Part shown: in pieces, positions 8,710 to 17,713 of the stretch
Numbering within the stretch: position 1 is the stretch's first letter
Layout of the letters: every line of letters begins with the position of its first letter
Source of the DNA: Lachnospiraceae bacterium
GTDB lineage: Bacteria; Bacillota; Clostridia; Lachnospirales; Lachnospiraceae
Assembly (NCBI GenBank): GCA_902363835.1
Contig: CABJBM010000046.1
Location: forward strand, 1-23,618
Reading direction: 5' to 3'
DNA: 23,618 nt
Program-made: the position numbers and the translations under genes
Notes under the pieces: model-generated
The model's input: the letters and a program-made list of their open reading frames with translations, nothing else
Told to the model about the DNA's origin: nothing
Database searches by the model: none

Positions 8710-9651
8710 TCAAACTACATGGACAGGAGATCCGGCTAACCAGCATTTAACATTGTCAAAAGCAATATTAACGCGTTTTACCATGGATTCTGCGGTTGCA
8801 AATGCCACGTGAGGTGTTAATAAGGTGTTGGGTGCCTGCAGAAGAGGATAATCCTGTGGTACCGGCGGTTCCATGTCAAATACATCAAGGGCAGCACCTG
8901 CAATCACACCATCAGTAAGCGCCTGAGCCAGAGCAGAATTATCTACTACCGGACCGCGGGCCGCATTTACCAGAATAGCCGTACGCTTCATCAGTGAAAG
9001 AGTTTCCCTATTGATCAGCCCTTTGGTGGATTCCAAAAGCGGTACATGCAGTGAAACAATATCACTGCGACGAAGCAGTTCTGAAAAACTCACATTCTCA
9101 ACTTTTGCCATTGGGTCAGAACCTTCGCTGTAAGCAATTACTTCACAGCCAAACGCCTGGGCAATCCGTGCAACTGCGCCCCCGATGGCACCAAGTCCCA
9201 CAATTCCAAATGTCTTTCCTTCCAGTTCAAATCCTATGAGCCCATTTTTAGTTCCATGATTACGGGTGGCTTCATCACACTTCTTTATACGGCGATACAA
9301 GGCAATCACACTGCCGAAAACCAGTTCTGCTACCGCAGTTGTGGCATAACCGGAACAGTTGCATACCGTGATATTATGTTCCCGGCAATATTCCATATCA
9401 ATATGGTCGTAGCCTGTAAATGCCACGCAGATCATCTTTAAATTGGGATTCTTGCTCATGATCTCCCGGCCATAAGGAATATTGGAAATCATCACAATAT
9501 CCGCATCCCCGGAGCGCTCAATCAGCTGCTGCGGGTCTTCGGTCCTGTCCGGATAATAATCAATCACCACGTCAGGCCCCAAGGCCGCTGCCCCACTTGC
9601 CATTAATACTTCCTTACTCACTCCCAAAGGTTCTACCACTGCACATTTCAT
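8710..9651 (-). CDS. D-isomer specific 2-hydroxyacid dehydrogenase
   Basis: The 313-residue product is an NAD(P)-dependent oxidoreductase that interconverts a 2-keto acid and a D-2-hydroxy acid. The Rossmann motif GLGAIG is at residues 152-157. The catalytic set is R232 (NAARGP), E261 (DMEPP) and H281 (TPHVAF), complete for the family. I chose ATG 9651 because AAAGGAG lies just upstream and overlaps the stop of the preceding gene; a more distal in-frame ATG at 9675 would lie inside that gene and has no site. It is the last gene of the nine-gene operon. Its substrate is not evident: glyoxylate, hydroxypyruvate or a pentose-derived keto acid are possible. Being in a nucleoside operon is unusual for this family. 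Confidence 0.9.
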   Translation of the reverse strand: MKCAVVEPLGVSKEVLMASGAAALGPDVVIDYYPDRTEDPQQLIERSGDADIVMISNIPYGREIMSKNPNLKMICVAFTGYDHIDMEYCREHNITVCNCSGYATTAVAELVFGSVIALYRRIKKCDEATRNHGTKNGLIGFELEGKTFGIVGLGAIGGAVARIAQAFGCEVIAYSEGSDPMAKVENVSFSELLRRSDIVSLHVPLLESTKGLINRETLSLMKRTAILVNAARGPVVDNSALAQALTDGVIAGAALDVFDMEPPVPQDYPLLQAPNTLLTPHVAFATAESMVKRVNIAFDNVKCWLAGSPVHVV

Positions 9652-9664
9652 CTGTTCTGCTCCT

Positions 9665-10510
9665 TTATTTTTCATTTACAAGGGCCGGGTAAAAATACCG
9701 TTTTCCAGCCTTTTTCTTTTTCATTTCCCAATCATGCAAAATTACCATGGCCAGATTAGCCACCTGGATATTTTTGTCTGTTGCATCATTGTTGTAGGAA
9801 AAATCATTGCGGACCCGGTTTGCGATAACCGTAAACACTGCTCCCGCCCTCATCTGGTACAATCGGCTGATGGTAAAGACCGTTGCAGCCTCCATCTCAA
9901 AATTCAGTACCCCTGCTGCCTTCATATCCGGCAGAATCTTTTTCATAAAACTCTGGCTGTATCCATGAACTCCCGGACGTCCCTGGCCACAGAAGAAGGA
10001 GGCTGCCGTATAGCCAATTCCCACATGATAGGTATAGCCCAGTCTCTCCGCCGCCTCAATCAGGGCCTGAGTCACCTCATAATCAGCACATGCCGGATAT
10101 TCCGGAATCACATAATCGCTGCTGCTCCCTTCTTTGCGCACAGCTCCGGTGCAGATAATTAAATCCCCCGGCTCAATATATTCCTGCATGGCACCACAAG
10201 TTCCTACCCGGATTACCGTATCACAGCCAATTTCCGCCAGATCCTCCAATGCACTTGCAGTAGAACCGCCGCCGCCGCCGGTTGAACAGGCTGATATCTC
10301 CAGATCTCCGATCTTGCCGGTGTAGGTGACGTGCTCCCGGTAGTCAGCCACTTTCTTTGCACTGTCCCACTTGTCCGCAATCTTTTCCACCCTGTTGGGA
10401 TCCCCAGGCAGCAGCACATACCTGGCCACATCACCTGTTCCACATTGAATATGATATTGCTTTCCGTCCTCATTGACCGGACGGGATGCATTTTGCCAAT
10501 CACTTATCAT
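9665..10510 (-). CDS. udp: Uridine phosphorylase-like nucleoside phosphorylase
   Basis: The 281-residue product belongs to the nucleoside phosphorylase I family (PNP_UDP_1). Such enzymes cleave a nucleoside with phosphate to a free base and pentose-1-phosphate. Visible motifs are the phosphate-binding LPGDPNR (residues 34-40), CSTGGGGGS (75-83, an unusual five-glycine run), RVGTCG (101-106), GQGR at 175-178, and the ribose-binding EMEAA (205-209). The Q and R of GQGR match the uracil-binding pair of bacterial uridine phosphorylases, so pyrimidine specificity is the better guess. ATG 10510 has AGGAGG ten bases upstream, overlapping the end of the permease gene; the more upstream GTG/ATG-type starts lie inside that gene. 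It complements the purine enzyme at 15240. Confidence 0.88.
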   Translation of the reverse strand: MISDWQNASRPVNEDGKQYHIQCGTGDVARYVLLPGDPNRVEKIADKWDSAKKVADYREHVTYTGKIGDLEISACSTGGGGGSTASALEDLAEIGCDTVIRVGTCGAMQEYIEPGDLIICTGAVRKEGSSSDYVIPEYPACADYEVTQALIEAAERLGYTYHVGIGYTAASFFCGQGRPGVHGYSQSFMKKILPDMKAAGVLNFEMEAATVFTISRLYQMRAGAVFTVIANRVRNDFSYNNDATDKNIQVANLAMVILHDWEMKKKKAGKRYFYPALVNEK

Positions 10511-10515
10511 TCTTT

Positions 10516-11433
10516 CTATTCCTCCTGAAATTTTCCAACACCAGCCGGTGTACATGATCTGCGGATACCAAAAGATATCACAACTAAAGTAAACAGATAA
10601 GGAATCATCCTCATTAATTGATTGGGAATACCACTGTCCTGAAACAGCATCTGCAGTGAGTCAAAGAAACCAAAAAACATACTTCCCAGCAATGCCCCCA
10701 AGGGACTGTAACGGCCAAATGCATTGATAACAACGGCAATGTAACCCCGTCCGGCTGTCATCCCTTCAACAAACAGATCCAGCTGCCCTATCGACAGATA
10801 AGCACCTCCCATACCGCATAAAATACCGCATACCAGCACACCAAAGTATTTATATCCGACCACATTGATCCCCACAGTACTGGCAGCCTGCGGATTTTCT
10901 CCTACCATCCTCATACGGAGACCCCGGGTGGTGCGGAACATAAAGAACCAACCCGCCACAATAAATATAGAAGCAAGATAAAACAAAATATTCTGTTGGT
11001 TCAGGATTGCCCCTATCACCGGAATCTTCTCCAGTATTCCGATTTTTACCGGCGAAAAGGCACTGACTCTTGCTGAGCTGTTGCGCTGATGCCAGATCAT
11101 CTGCAGAATCAGCGGAGATATGGCCAGACCCAGCAAATTTACACACATACCGCTGATGGTTGCATTGACACGGTAAGTAACATGCATCACAGCATGAAGC
11201 ATTGCGATCATACTGCCAGCAATAATTCCGCCCAAAAGTCCCAGCCAGGCGCTCCCTGTATAATAGGACACGATCACAGAAAATAAAGACCCTGAAATCA
11301 TCATCCCTTCACACCCCAGATCGCTGACACCTGCCCTCATAGAAAACGACGCTCCTGCCGACGCCAGAACCATTGGAATTGACATTCTGATGGTTGACAC
11401 AAACATCAGGAAAAACAAATTAGATCCTTCCAT
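10516..11433 (-). CDS. ABC nucleoside transporter permease, second subunit
   Basis: The product is a 305-residue very hydrophobic membrane protein of the BPD_transp_2 family. The characteristic EGMM cytoplasmic-loop motif is present as SDLGCEGMMISGS near residue 40. At least eight hydrophobic segments are apparent. In the BMP-type nucleoside importers two different permeases of this family pair with one double ATPase and one lipoprotein, as here. It starts within a few bases of the end of the preceding permease gene; AAGGAGG in the end of that gene is the ribosome-binding site. GTG at 11436, three bases upstream, is an equally possible start. It functions in the cytoplasmic membrane. Confidence 0.9.
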   Translation of the reverse strand: MEGSNLFFLMFVSTIRMSIPMVLASAGASFSMRAGVSDLGCEGMMISGSLFSVIVSYYTGSAWLGLLGGIIAGSMIAMLHAVMHVTYRVNATISGMCVNLLGLAISPLILQMIWHQRNSSARVSAFSPVKIGILEKIPVIGAILNQQNILFYLASIFIVAGWFFMFRTTRGLRMRMVGENPQAASTVGINVVGYKYFGVLVCGILCGMGGAYLSIGQLDLFVEGMTAGRGYIAVVINAFGRYSPLGALLGSMFFGFFDSLQMLFQDSGIPNQLMRMIPYLFTLVVISFGIRRSCTPAGVGKFQEE

Positions 11434-11437
11434 CACA

Positions 11438-12490
11438 TCATGCCTCCTTCTTGATCTGTTTCGGAATATCCAGGATTGCTTTCACCATTCTGGGCGCCGC
11501 TACAAACACCACCACAAGAACCTGGATTACATCTACAAATTCAACCGGAACCGGCGTGGTCCGGTTCAAAGTAATTGCACCGGCTTTTAAAATACCGAAC
11601 AAAATGGCGGAAAGAACAACTGCAGCCGGATTATAAGCTGCCAAGGCCGCCACAGAGATGCCCGCAAATCCATAAGACGGAGATATCCCTTCAACAAACC
11701 GGTAATTAGTACCCATGACCAGAGCACTTCCACACAATCCTGCAACAGCTCCTGATAAGGAAAACGTAATCAACTGGATTCTGGAAGTATTAATTCCCGC
11801 GGTGTGCGCTGCATGTGTATTCAAGCCTGTTACATTCATCTCATAACCAAATATTGTTTTCTTCAATATAAACTGTGTTGCCAGTGCCAGTATAATCCCC
11901 AGTATAATTGCTGTCGTAAGCTGCGTTTTAGGAATCAGCTTACTCAGCCGGGCCGTATCAGCAATCAGCTCTGTTTGGGGCTGCATGCTGCCATCAGGTT
12001 TTAGCGGTCCGTTTGCCAGATATCCGGTGAACAGGATAAATACTTCATTGAGCATTAATGAGGTAATAATTTCACTGGCGCCGAATCTGACCCGTAAAAA
12101 TGCAACCAGCAAAGCTGCCAGACCTCCCATCACCATCCCTGCCAGCAATGTCAGAGGAAGGTGGACTATCCGGGGTAAGCTGACAAGATAAGCACCAATG
12201 ACCGCGCTGCCCACAGCTCCCATATAAAGCTGCCCTTCAGCCCCTGTATTTATCATTCGGACCCTGTAGGCTATTGTAAAAGCCAGACCGGTAAACAAGA
12301 TCGGCGTCGCCTGGCTTAAAGACAGGGCGATCCCTTTTACCGTTCCCAGGGAATAGCCAAATACTGCTGCATAGCTTTGTATGGGCGAATAACCTGAAAG
12401 CCCAATAATTAAGGCCCCTAAGAGTAAGGAGAAAATCAGGGCAAATACGGAAGTCAGCAAAGGGCCGGTATTCAGACTTTTCTTATTCAT
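11438..12490 (-). CDS. ABC nucleoside transporter permease, first subunit
   Basis: The 350-residue integral membrane protein belongs to the BPD_transp_2 family and has a long N-terminal hydrophobic segment (residues 10-33). The EAA-like loop appears as MINTGAEGQLYMGAVG near residues 78-93, which is typical of the larger permease of BMP-dependent nucleoside importers. The start ATG overlaps the stop of the ATPase gene by four bases (ATGA at 12487-12490), which implies coupled translation. Together with the smaller permease it would form the channel through which the nucleoside passes. No sign of damage is seen. Confidence 0.92.
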   Translation of the reverse strand: MNKKSLNTGPLLTSVFALIFSLLLGALIIGLSGYSPIQSYAAVFGYSLGTVKGIALSLSQATPILFTGLAFTIAYRVRMINTGAEGQLYMGAVGSAVIGAYLVSLPRIVHLPLTLLAGMVMGGLAALLVAFLRVRFGASEIITSLMLNEVFILFTGYLANGPLKPDGSMQPQTELIADTARLSKLIPKTQLTTAIILGIILALATQFILKKTIFGYEMNVTGLNTHAAHTAGINTSRIQLITFSLSGAVAGLCGSALVMGTNYRFVEGISPSYGFAGISVAALAAYNPAAVVLSAILFGILKAGAITLNRTTPVPVEFVDVIQVLVVVFVAAPRMVKAILDIPKQIKKEA

Positions 12491-14007
12491 GCTGTTTCTC
12501 CCTTCTGTGCAATGCCGCCGGTCATGAGAACACCTAATTCAACTTCTGACAGCTCCCCCGGCAGACTTTCTGATACAATATTACCTTCATACAGAACCAG
12601 AATGCGGTCACTTAAGGTGCGGACTTCATCCAGATCCGGAGATATCAGCAAAATAGCCTTACCGGTATCCCTTAACATCAGCATCTGCTGATGAATATAC
12701 TCGATTGCTCCAATATCCACTCCCCGGGTCGGATTGGCAATAATCAAAGCCTGCGGTCCCCTGCTGAATGCCCTGGCAATAACAATCTTCTGCTGGTTTC
12801 CACCTGATAAGGTGCTGGCAGCTGTTTCCGTTGTGGGAGCCTTAATCAGGAATTTTTCTTTTAACTGCCGGGCATAATCCTTGATCGCACCGGTTCTCAA
12901 CAACCCTTTATTATTAAAATCAGGTTCCATATGGTATCCCAGGATGAGGTTTTTTTCAATGGACATCGGACCTACCAATCCCTGTTTTAAGCGGTCCTCA
13001 GGCACGTGGGCAATGCCTTTTTTTAAAAATGCACTGGCATTGCCGCTGACCGGATCTCCTTCCAGGAGCAGCTCCATGGTATCAGGCTTCATACAGCCTG
13101 TCAGAGACTTAATCAGTTCAGACTGACCATTTCCCTCAATTCCGGCAATCCCCAATATCTCACCTTTATGGACCTGAAAGCCGATATTGTTCAGCCTCTT
13201 TCTGCCATCAACGGCGAGGTTTAAATTACTTACCTCCAGACTGACACCGCCAATTTGTTTTGCTCCATGGCGCACCCCCAGATCTACCTTTCGCCCTACC
13301 ATCATCTCGGACAAAATCTCCACAGTGACCTCCTCAGGATTAAGATTACCGGCAGTTATTTTCCCATCACGCAAAACCACGATACGGCTTGCAAGAGCCA
13401 TTGTCTCCTTCAGCTTATGGGTAATGATAATAAATGATTTCTTCTCTCTGTTTAACTGCCTGAGTATCTCAAATAGTTCCTCAACTTCCTTTGGCGTCAG
13501 CACGGCAGTCGGTTCATCTAAGATAATGACATCAGCTTTCCGGTACAGAGCTTTTAAAATCTCCACCCGCTGCTGTTCTCCAACGGAAAGGTTTTCAACC
13601 AATGTGTCAGGATCAATATTAAAATGAAACTGCCGGATCAGATCCCCCACTTCTTTTTTTGCCCTTTTCTTATCAAAGACAACCCCGTTATGAGGCTCAC
13701 AGCCAGCCACAATATTCTCCGCTACCGTGAAAGCGGGCACCAGCATAAAATGCTGGTGTACCATGCAGATTCCCATCTCAATGGCATCTGAAGGCTTTCT
13801 GATGTCTTTTTTTTCGCCCTTATATTCAATTACGCCTGCATCTGGTCTGGTCATTCCATAAAGTACTTTCATCAATGTGGTCTTTCCCGCACCATTTTCT
13901 CCCAGCAATGAAACAATTTCGCCCTCATCAAGCTGGAAATCCACATTGTCCAATGCAACAGTCCCTGGATAAAACTTGGTTATCCCTGTCATCTTCAACA
14001 AATTCAT
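12487..14007 (-). CDS. ABC nucleoside transporter ATP-binding protein (double ATPase)
   Basis: The 506-residue product contains two ABC domains in one chain, as in sugar and nucleoside importers (RbsA, NupO/RnsB type). Domain 1 has Walker A GENGAGKT (residues 36-43), signature LSVGEQQ (140-146) and Walker B IILDEPT (161-167). Domain 2 has a degenerate Walker A, GIEGNGQS (289-296), lacking the lysine; this is usual for the second domain in this family. It retains LSGGNQQK (400-407) and NPTRGVD. ATG 14007 follows AAAGGGG at about eight bases. It powers the two permeases downstream and lies about 58 bases after the lipoprotein gene. It acts at the inner face of the membrane. Confidence 0.94.
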   Translation of the reverse strand: MNLLKMTGITKFYPGTVALDNVDFQLDEGEIVSLLGENGAGKTTLMKVLYGMTRPDAGVIEYKGEKKDIRKPSDAIEMGICMVHQHFMLVPAFTVAENIVAGCEPHNGVVFDKKRAKKEVGDLIRQFHFNIDPDTLVENLSVGEQQRVEILKALYRKADVIILDEPTAVLTPKEVEELFEILRQLNREKKSFIIITHKLKETMALASRIVVLRDGKITAGNLNPEEVTVEILSEMMVGRKVDLGVRHGAKQIGGVSLEVSNLNLAVDGRKRLNNIGFQVHKGEILGIAGIEGNGQSELIKSLTGCMKPDTMELLLEGDPVSGNASAFLKKGIAHVPEDRLKQGLVGPMSIEKNLILGYHMEPDFNNKGLLRTGAIKDYARQLKEKFLIKAPTTETAASTLSGGNQQKIVIARAFSRGPQALIIANPTRGVDIGAIEYIHQQMLMLRDTGKAILLISPDLDEVRTLSDRILVLYEGNIVSESLPGELSEVELGVLMTGGIAQKGETA

Positions 14008-14065
14008 GCTATAAACCCCTTTAGCAACTGTTATGCACCCTAAGTTCCTTTTCGTAAATCAAATG

Positions 14066-15208
14066 TTAACCCTGGTAATGATTGTTACTTGTCCATTCAT
14101 CAATCTGATCCATGTCACTGGGTAATGTAAACTTGCCGTCAATGAACTGCTGTTTGATTTCTTCCGCCTTATCGATAATATCCTGAGGTATCTCTACCCC
14201 AGTCCCCTCTGTGGTATATCCGCAGGCGCCATCTTTAATCCCCAGCTGCATGCCTCCAGCTTTCCAGGTGCCATTCATAACTGATGTAAGCTCATAATCC
14301 AGAAATGCTTCCATTTTCTTTAAGGATACTGACAGGGTATAGCCAGGAGTGATCGTGGCAATTGAGCTTGCAACCACATAGCGTCCGGCTTCTTCCCCTG
14401 CAGCAAATACTCCCATTCCCGAGGCACCCGCATTCTGGCAGACAATATCTGCACCCCTGCCATATGCAGTCATGGCAATCTCCTTAGCCTTTGCCGGATC
14501 CTTATAAGAACCTATGTAGTTGGTAATAAATTCAACTTCCGGATTAACATAACGCGCACCAGCCATAAAGCCTGCTGCCTGAGCCCGAGAAACAGGAGAA
14601 TCCATTGCAATTGCAAAACCAAGAACATTCTCCGGGTTAGACATGGGCATCCGCTCATCCTGAGTCACCAGACCGGCGATCACACCCGAAAGAAAATGCT
14701 GCTCCGGCTGATAAGCACTGAGAGAATGAACATTATCCAAATCATCCAGCACCGTATCCAGAATAGCGAATTTCTGGTCCGGGTAATCCGGGGCCACCAT
14801 CCGCAAAGCATCTGCGTGAGCATATGCCACGCCAATGATAACGTCATATTCTTCAGAATCTGCATACATACGGAACTGAGTCTCATAGTCATTAATTGCC
14901 TTTGGCTCAACAAAGTCAAAGCTGATGCCATATCTTTCACTTAAATCAACGCAAGCCTGGTAAATCTCCATATTATAACCATTGTCACCGATTCCCCCAA
15001 GGTCAAATACCATTGCAAATTTAAAATCCTTTTTTTCGCCAGACTGTTTTTCAGTCTCAGCTACTGCAGGCTTATCTGTCTCAGAATTAGCTGTTGTCTC
15101 CGCAGCCGGCTGAGAGCTTTGGCTGGTAGAGTCAGACTTTCCGCAGCCGGTTGCTACTATCGAAAAAAGCAGTGCAAAGGCGATCATTACTATATTTTTT
15201 TTATTCAT
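14066..15208 (-). CDS. BMP-family nucleoside-binding lipoprotein
   Basis: The 380-residue product has a lipoprotein signal: MNKK, a hydrophobic stretch and a lipobox VATGC with the modified cysteine at residue 22. A Ser/Thr/Glu-rich linker runs to about residue 60. The mature domain begins FKFAMVFDLGGIGDNGYN, the hallmark of the BMP/Med family (PF02608), whose members bind purine or other nucleosides outside the membrane for ABC import. RBS GAGAGGAG lies upstream of ATG 15208, and the gene follows deoD by about 30 bases. The position next to two nucleoside phosphorylases supports a nucleoside ligand, although riboflavin or other ligands are known for some relatives. Confidence 0.93.
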   Translation of the reverse strand: MNKKNIVMIAFALLFSIVATGCGKSDSTSQSSQPAAETTANSETDKPAVAETEKQSGEKKDFKFAMVFDLGGIGDNGYNMEIYQACVDLSERYGISFDFVEPKAINDYETQFRMYADSEEYDVIIGVAYAHADALRMVAPDYPDQKFAILDTVLDDLDNVHSLSAYQPEQHFLSGVIAGLVTQDERMPMSNPENVLGFAIAMDSPVSRAQAAGFMAGARYVNPEVEFITNYIGSYKDPAKAKEIAMTAYGRGADIVCQNAGASGMGVFAAGEEAGRYVVASSIATITPGYTLSVSLKKMEAFLDYELTSVMNGTWKAGGMQLGIKDGACGYTTEGTGVEIPQDIIDKAEEIKQQFIDGKFTLPSDMDQIDEWTSNNHYQG

Positions 15209-15239
15209 TTTTCCTTCTCCTCTCTAATTACCCCATATC

Positions 15240-15953
15240 TTACACTATATCAAGTGCAATGTTCATCATCTGTGTAAAGCTATTCTGCCGTTCTTCGGCA
15301 CTGACCTTTTCCCCCGTCAGCACATGATCCGACATGGTTAAAATACCTAAAGCATGCTTCCCTGCCCGGGCAGCCACGATATATAAGGCAGCAATTTCCA
15401 TTTCCACACACAGGATTCCCATATTTTTCCAGTTTTCCTGATAAGACGCGTGTTCCGGATAAAAGATATCGGAAGACAGAACATTGCCGACCTGATAACG
15501 CGCCCCTGCTTTTTCTGCCTGCTCAACTGCCTCTTTCAACAACGGGTAAGATGCAATGGCAGAATACGTTCCCTGCAGTTGAAACTGGTCCGCATATGGC
15601 GTGTTATAGCAAGCGCCCATTGCAATAACAATATCATTGATCCGTAAATCCTCCTGCATGGATGCTGCGGTTCCCACACGGATAATCTGTTCTACCTCAT
15701 AAAGATTATACAGCTCCCAGGCATGGACCCCCATAGACGGAGCTCCGATCCCGTGAGCCATGACACTGACTGCCTTTCCTTTATAAGTACCAGTATAAGC
15801 ATACATGCAGCGGATGCTGTTGACCTGCTTTACATCTTCCAGAAAATTATCAGCTATATACTGTGCCCTCAGCGGGTCCCCCGGCATAATCACAGTTTTG
15901 GCAATCTCCCCTTTTGCTGCCGCAATATGGTGAGTTGGTGCATTCAGCTTCAT
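15240..15953 (-). CDS. deoD: Purine-nucleoside phosphorylase, DeoD type
   Basis: The 237-residue product matches the hexameric bacterial purine nucleoside phosphorylases, which convert adenosine, inosine or guanosine (and deoxy forms) plus phosphate to base and (deoxy)ribose-1-phosphate. Motifs seen: MPGDPLRA (residues 23-30), SIRCM with the phosphate-contacting arginine near 48, RVGTA (92-96), ribose-contacting EMEIAA (184-189) and the base-activating SDH with D209. Length equals the family norm. ATG 15953 is served by GAAAGGAA in the last codons of mtnA, five bases before. It could also accept 5'-deoxyadenosine, which would feed the next enzyme with 5-deoxyribose-1-phosphate. The enzyme is cytoplasmic. 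Confidence 0.94.
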   Translation of the reverse strand: MKLNAPTHHIAAAKGEIAKTVIMPGDPLRAQYIADNFLEDVKQVNSIRCMYAYTGTYKGKAVSVMAHGIGAPSMGVHAWELYNLYEVEQIIRVGTAASMQEDLRINDIVIAMGACYNTPYADQFQLQGTYSAIASYPLLKEAVEQAEKAGARYQVGNVLSSDIFYPEHASYQENWKNMGILCVEMEIAALYIVAARAGKHALGILTMSDHVLTGEKVSAEERQNSFTQMMNIALDIV

Positions 15954-15958
15954 TGTAT

Positions 15959-17050
15959 TCAGTTCCTTTCTGTTATTGTTTCCTCTGCCTCATATTCATT
16001 TAATGTCATCAGATTTTTTTTGTACTCCGGTACAATTACCCCCTTTTCCGTTATAATGCCATTAATCAGGTGATTGGGAGTAACATCAAAGGACGGATAT
16101 ACAGCATTCGTTTCAGCAAGAGTGATCCGCTGTCCATTTAAATGGGTCACTTCTTCTGAATCCCGGTATTCTACCCCGATATTCATTCCTTCTTTTAATG
16201 TAAAATCAACCGTATGGCTTGATGTTGCCGTGTAAAATGGAATGCCATTGTCATTTGCAGCCAGTGCATGCATATAGGTCCCCACTTTATTCAGCAGATC
16301 GCCGTTAGCTGCAACCCGGTCCGAGCCCACCACAACTTTCTGGATCTGGCCCAGCTCCATCAGATATCCTGACATTCCATCGGTAATCAGTGTATGGGGA
16401 ATGCCGAATTTTTGCAGTTCATAAGCCGTAATTCTGGCCCCCTGCAAGTAAGGCCGTGTCTCACTGGTGAAAACATGGATTTTCTTCCCCTGCTCCCAAG
16501 CCGTCCGAATCACTGACAAGGCCCGTCCGCCATACCCGGAACCAGCCAGAGCACCGGAATGGCAGTGAGTAAGAATTGTATCACCGTCTTCAATCAACTC
16601 TGCACCATAAGCTCCAAGAGCATGTTCAAAATCCAGTTGCTTTATTAGTATCTCAACAACTTTTTCTTCCATTCCAGCTACAACTTCATTGGATGGCAGC
16701 TTTTCTGCATGAGCAAGCAGCTCATCAACTGTTTTCATCAGGTTCACGGCTGTGGGACGGGTGCTTTTCAATAATTGACCAGCTTCCCTTATGGCCTCCT
16801 TGCTGCCCTTTGATAAGTAGGCGGCCAGCAGAATACCATAGGCTCCCGATATTCCAATGGCACCTGAACCACGCAAAGTCATGGTACGGATAATATCTGC
16901 CAGTTGCCCGACACTCTGGACTTCAATGATTTCTTCCTGTAAGGGCAGCTTCAGCTGATTGACCACTTTAAGGTGTTGTCCATCCATCCAGATCGGCAGG
17001 ATCAGATTCTGCTCCTTCCAGCTCTTAGTTAATACTGCTAATGATTCCAT
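15959..17050 (-). CDS. mtnA: MtnA-type aldose-1-phosphate isomerase
   Basis: The 363-residue product belongs to the MtnA/eIF2B-like isomerases, which turn S-methyl-5-thioribose-1-phosphate (or 5-deoxyribose-1-phosphate) into the ketose-1-phosphate. Catalytic cysteine C163 lies in THCHSGALA and aspartate D244 in GSDRVAANGD. ETRPYLQGARITAYEL (197-212) and NKVGTY (254-259) are family hallmarks. Several binding-loop residues differ from usual MtnA: LRGSGAIG in place of RGAPAIG and THCHSG in place of THCNAG. No methionine-salvage partners (MtnK, MtnW, MtnX, MtnD) are nearby. The substrate may therefore be 5-deoxyribose-1-phosphate or ribose-1-phosphate made by the two phosphorylases. The start is supported by AAGGAG just after the aldolase stop. 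Confidence 0.88.
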   Translation of the reverse strand: MESLAVLTKSWKEQNLILPIWMDGQHLKVVNQLKLPLQEEIIEVQSVGQLADIIRTMTLRGSGAIGISGAYGILLAAYLSKGSKEAIREAGQLLKSTRPTAVNLMKTVDELLAHAEKLPSNEVVAGMEEKVVEILIKQLDFEHALGAYGAELIEDGDTILTHCHSGALAGSGYGGRALSVIRTAWEQGKKIHVFTSETRPYLQGARITAYELQKFGIPHTLITDGMSGYLMELGQIQKVVVGSDRVAANGDLLNKVGTYMHALAANDNGIPFYTATSSHTVDFTLKEGMNIGVEYRDSEEVTHLNGQRITLAETNAVYPSFDVTPNHLINGIITEKGVIVPEYKKNLMTLNEYEAEETITERN

Positions 17051-17061
17051 TAATTTTCTCC

Positions 17062-17682
17062 TTACACTTCCGGTGTCAGCTGTTTAAAATACTCTGCATT
17101 CCGGCTTACCTCCAGGCATAAATAAGCCTGCTTGGCCGTACCTTCAATCAAATCAGCCATATTGAAGGCATTTATCAGAGAAGCTCCTACCGCACAGATT
17201 CCATGCTGCTCCATCAGGATACCTTTCATCCCGTCATTCTCCCGAAAGGCTTCCACAACATATTCTTTCAATTTCACCGATCCCGCAGGTGCCGCCGCCA
17301 CACAGGGAATCTCGCCCAGATTCTTCTTGGAAGTCACCGTTGTATGCGGCAGGCTGAGACGTGCATCAGCAAATGCAATGGCATAACACGGGTGGCAGTG
17401 GACTACGGCATTCACATCCTCACGCACCTTCATAATACCAATATGAAAATTTACTTCTTTGGAAGGAACCCCCTCCCCATCTATCACGCTGCCATCTTCA
17501 TCAACAATTAATACATCTGACACTGTCATTTCTCCCATATTGACTGATGTCTTCTTAATTGCAAAATAAGGAGTACCAGGTACACGGCAGCTTATATTCC
17601 CTCCTGATGCCTGCGTATACCCCTTTTGATAAGTCAGCCGGGAAATATGTACCAACTCTTCTTTAACTACAGTGTAATCCAT
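17062..17682 (-). CDS. Class II (zinc) aldolase of the fuculose-phosphate family
   Basis: The 206-residue product is an aldolase_II/adducin-head protein. Members cleave a ketose-1-phosphate into dihydroxyacetone phosphate and an aldehyde. Zinc ligands H95, H97 (VVHCHPCYA) and H160 (MEQHGI) are present. The catalytic glutamate is E76 (PSKEVNFH) and the phosphate-binding SGGNIS is at residues 26-31. RBS GAGGAGG precedes ATG 17682. As the first gene of the operon, immediately before an MtnA-type isomerase, it is best read as the aldolase of a DHAP-shunt-like pathway (Ald2/DrdA type), acting on 5-deoxyribulose-, methylthioribulose- or ribulose-1-phosphate. The MtnB dehydratase is a relative of similar fold, but no downstream MtnW/MtnC is present. 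Confidence 0.88.
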   Translation of the reverse strand: MDYTVVKEELVHISRLTYQKGYTQASGGNISCRVPGTPYFAIKKTSVNMGEMTVSDVLIVDEDGSVIDGEGVPSKEVNFHIGIMKVREDVNAVVHCHPCYAIAFADARLSLPHTTVTSKKNLGEIPCVAAAPAGSVKLKEYVVEAFRENDGMKGILMEQHGICAVGASLINAFNMADLIEGTAKQAYLCLEVSRNAEYFKQLTPEV

Positions 17683-17713
17683 AATAATAAAACCCTCCTC
17701 AAAATATGTTGGA

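Noticed and set aside
10259..10281. GCC-repeat tract inside the uridine phosphorylase-like gene
   Set aside because: It encodes the five-glycine phosphate-loop run in frame, so it is explained by protein sequence, although the run is unusual.
9734..10528. Plus-strand open frames opposite the uridine phosphorylase-like gene
   Set aside because: They are shadows of a gene with clear family motifs on the minus strand and have no ribosome-binding sites or recognisable domains.
12881..13627. Plus-strand frames of up to 146 residues opposite the ABC ATPase
   Set aside because: The minus-strand protein has complete ABC motifs; the opposite frames show no family signature.
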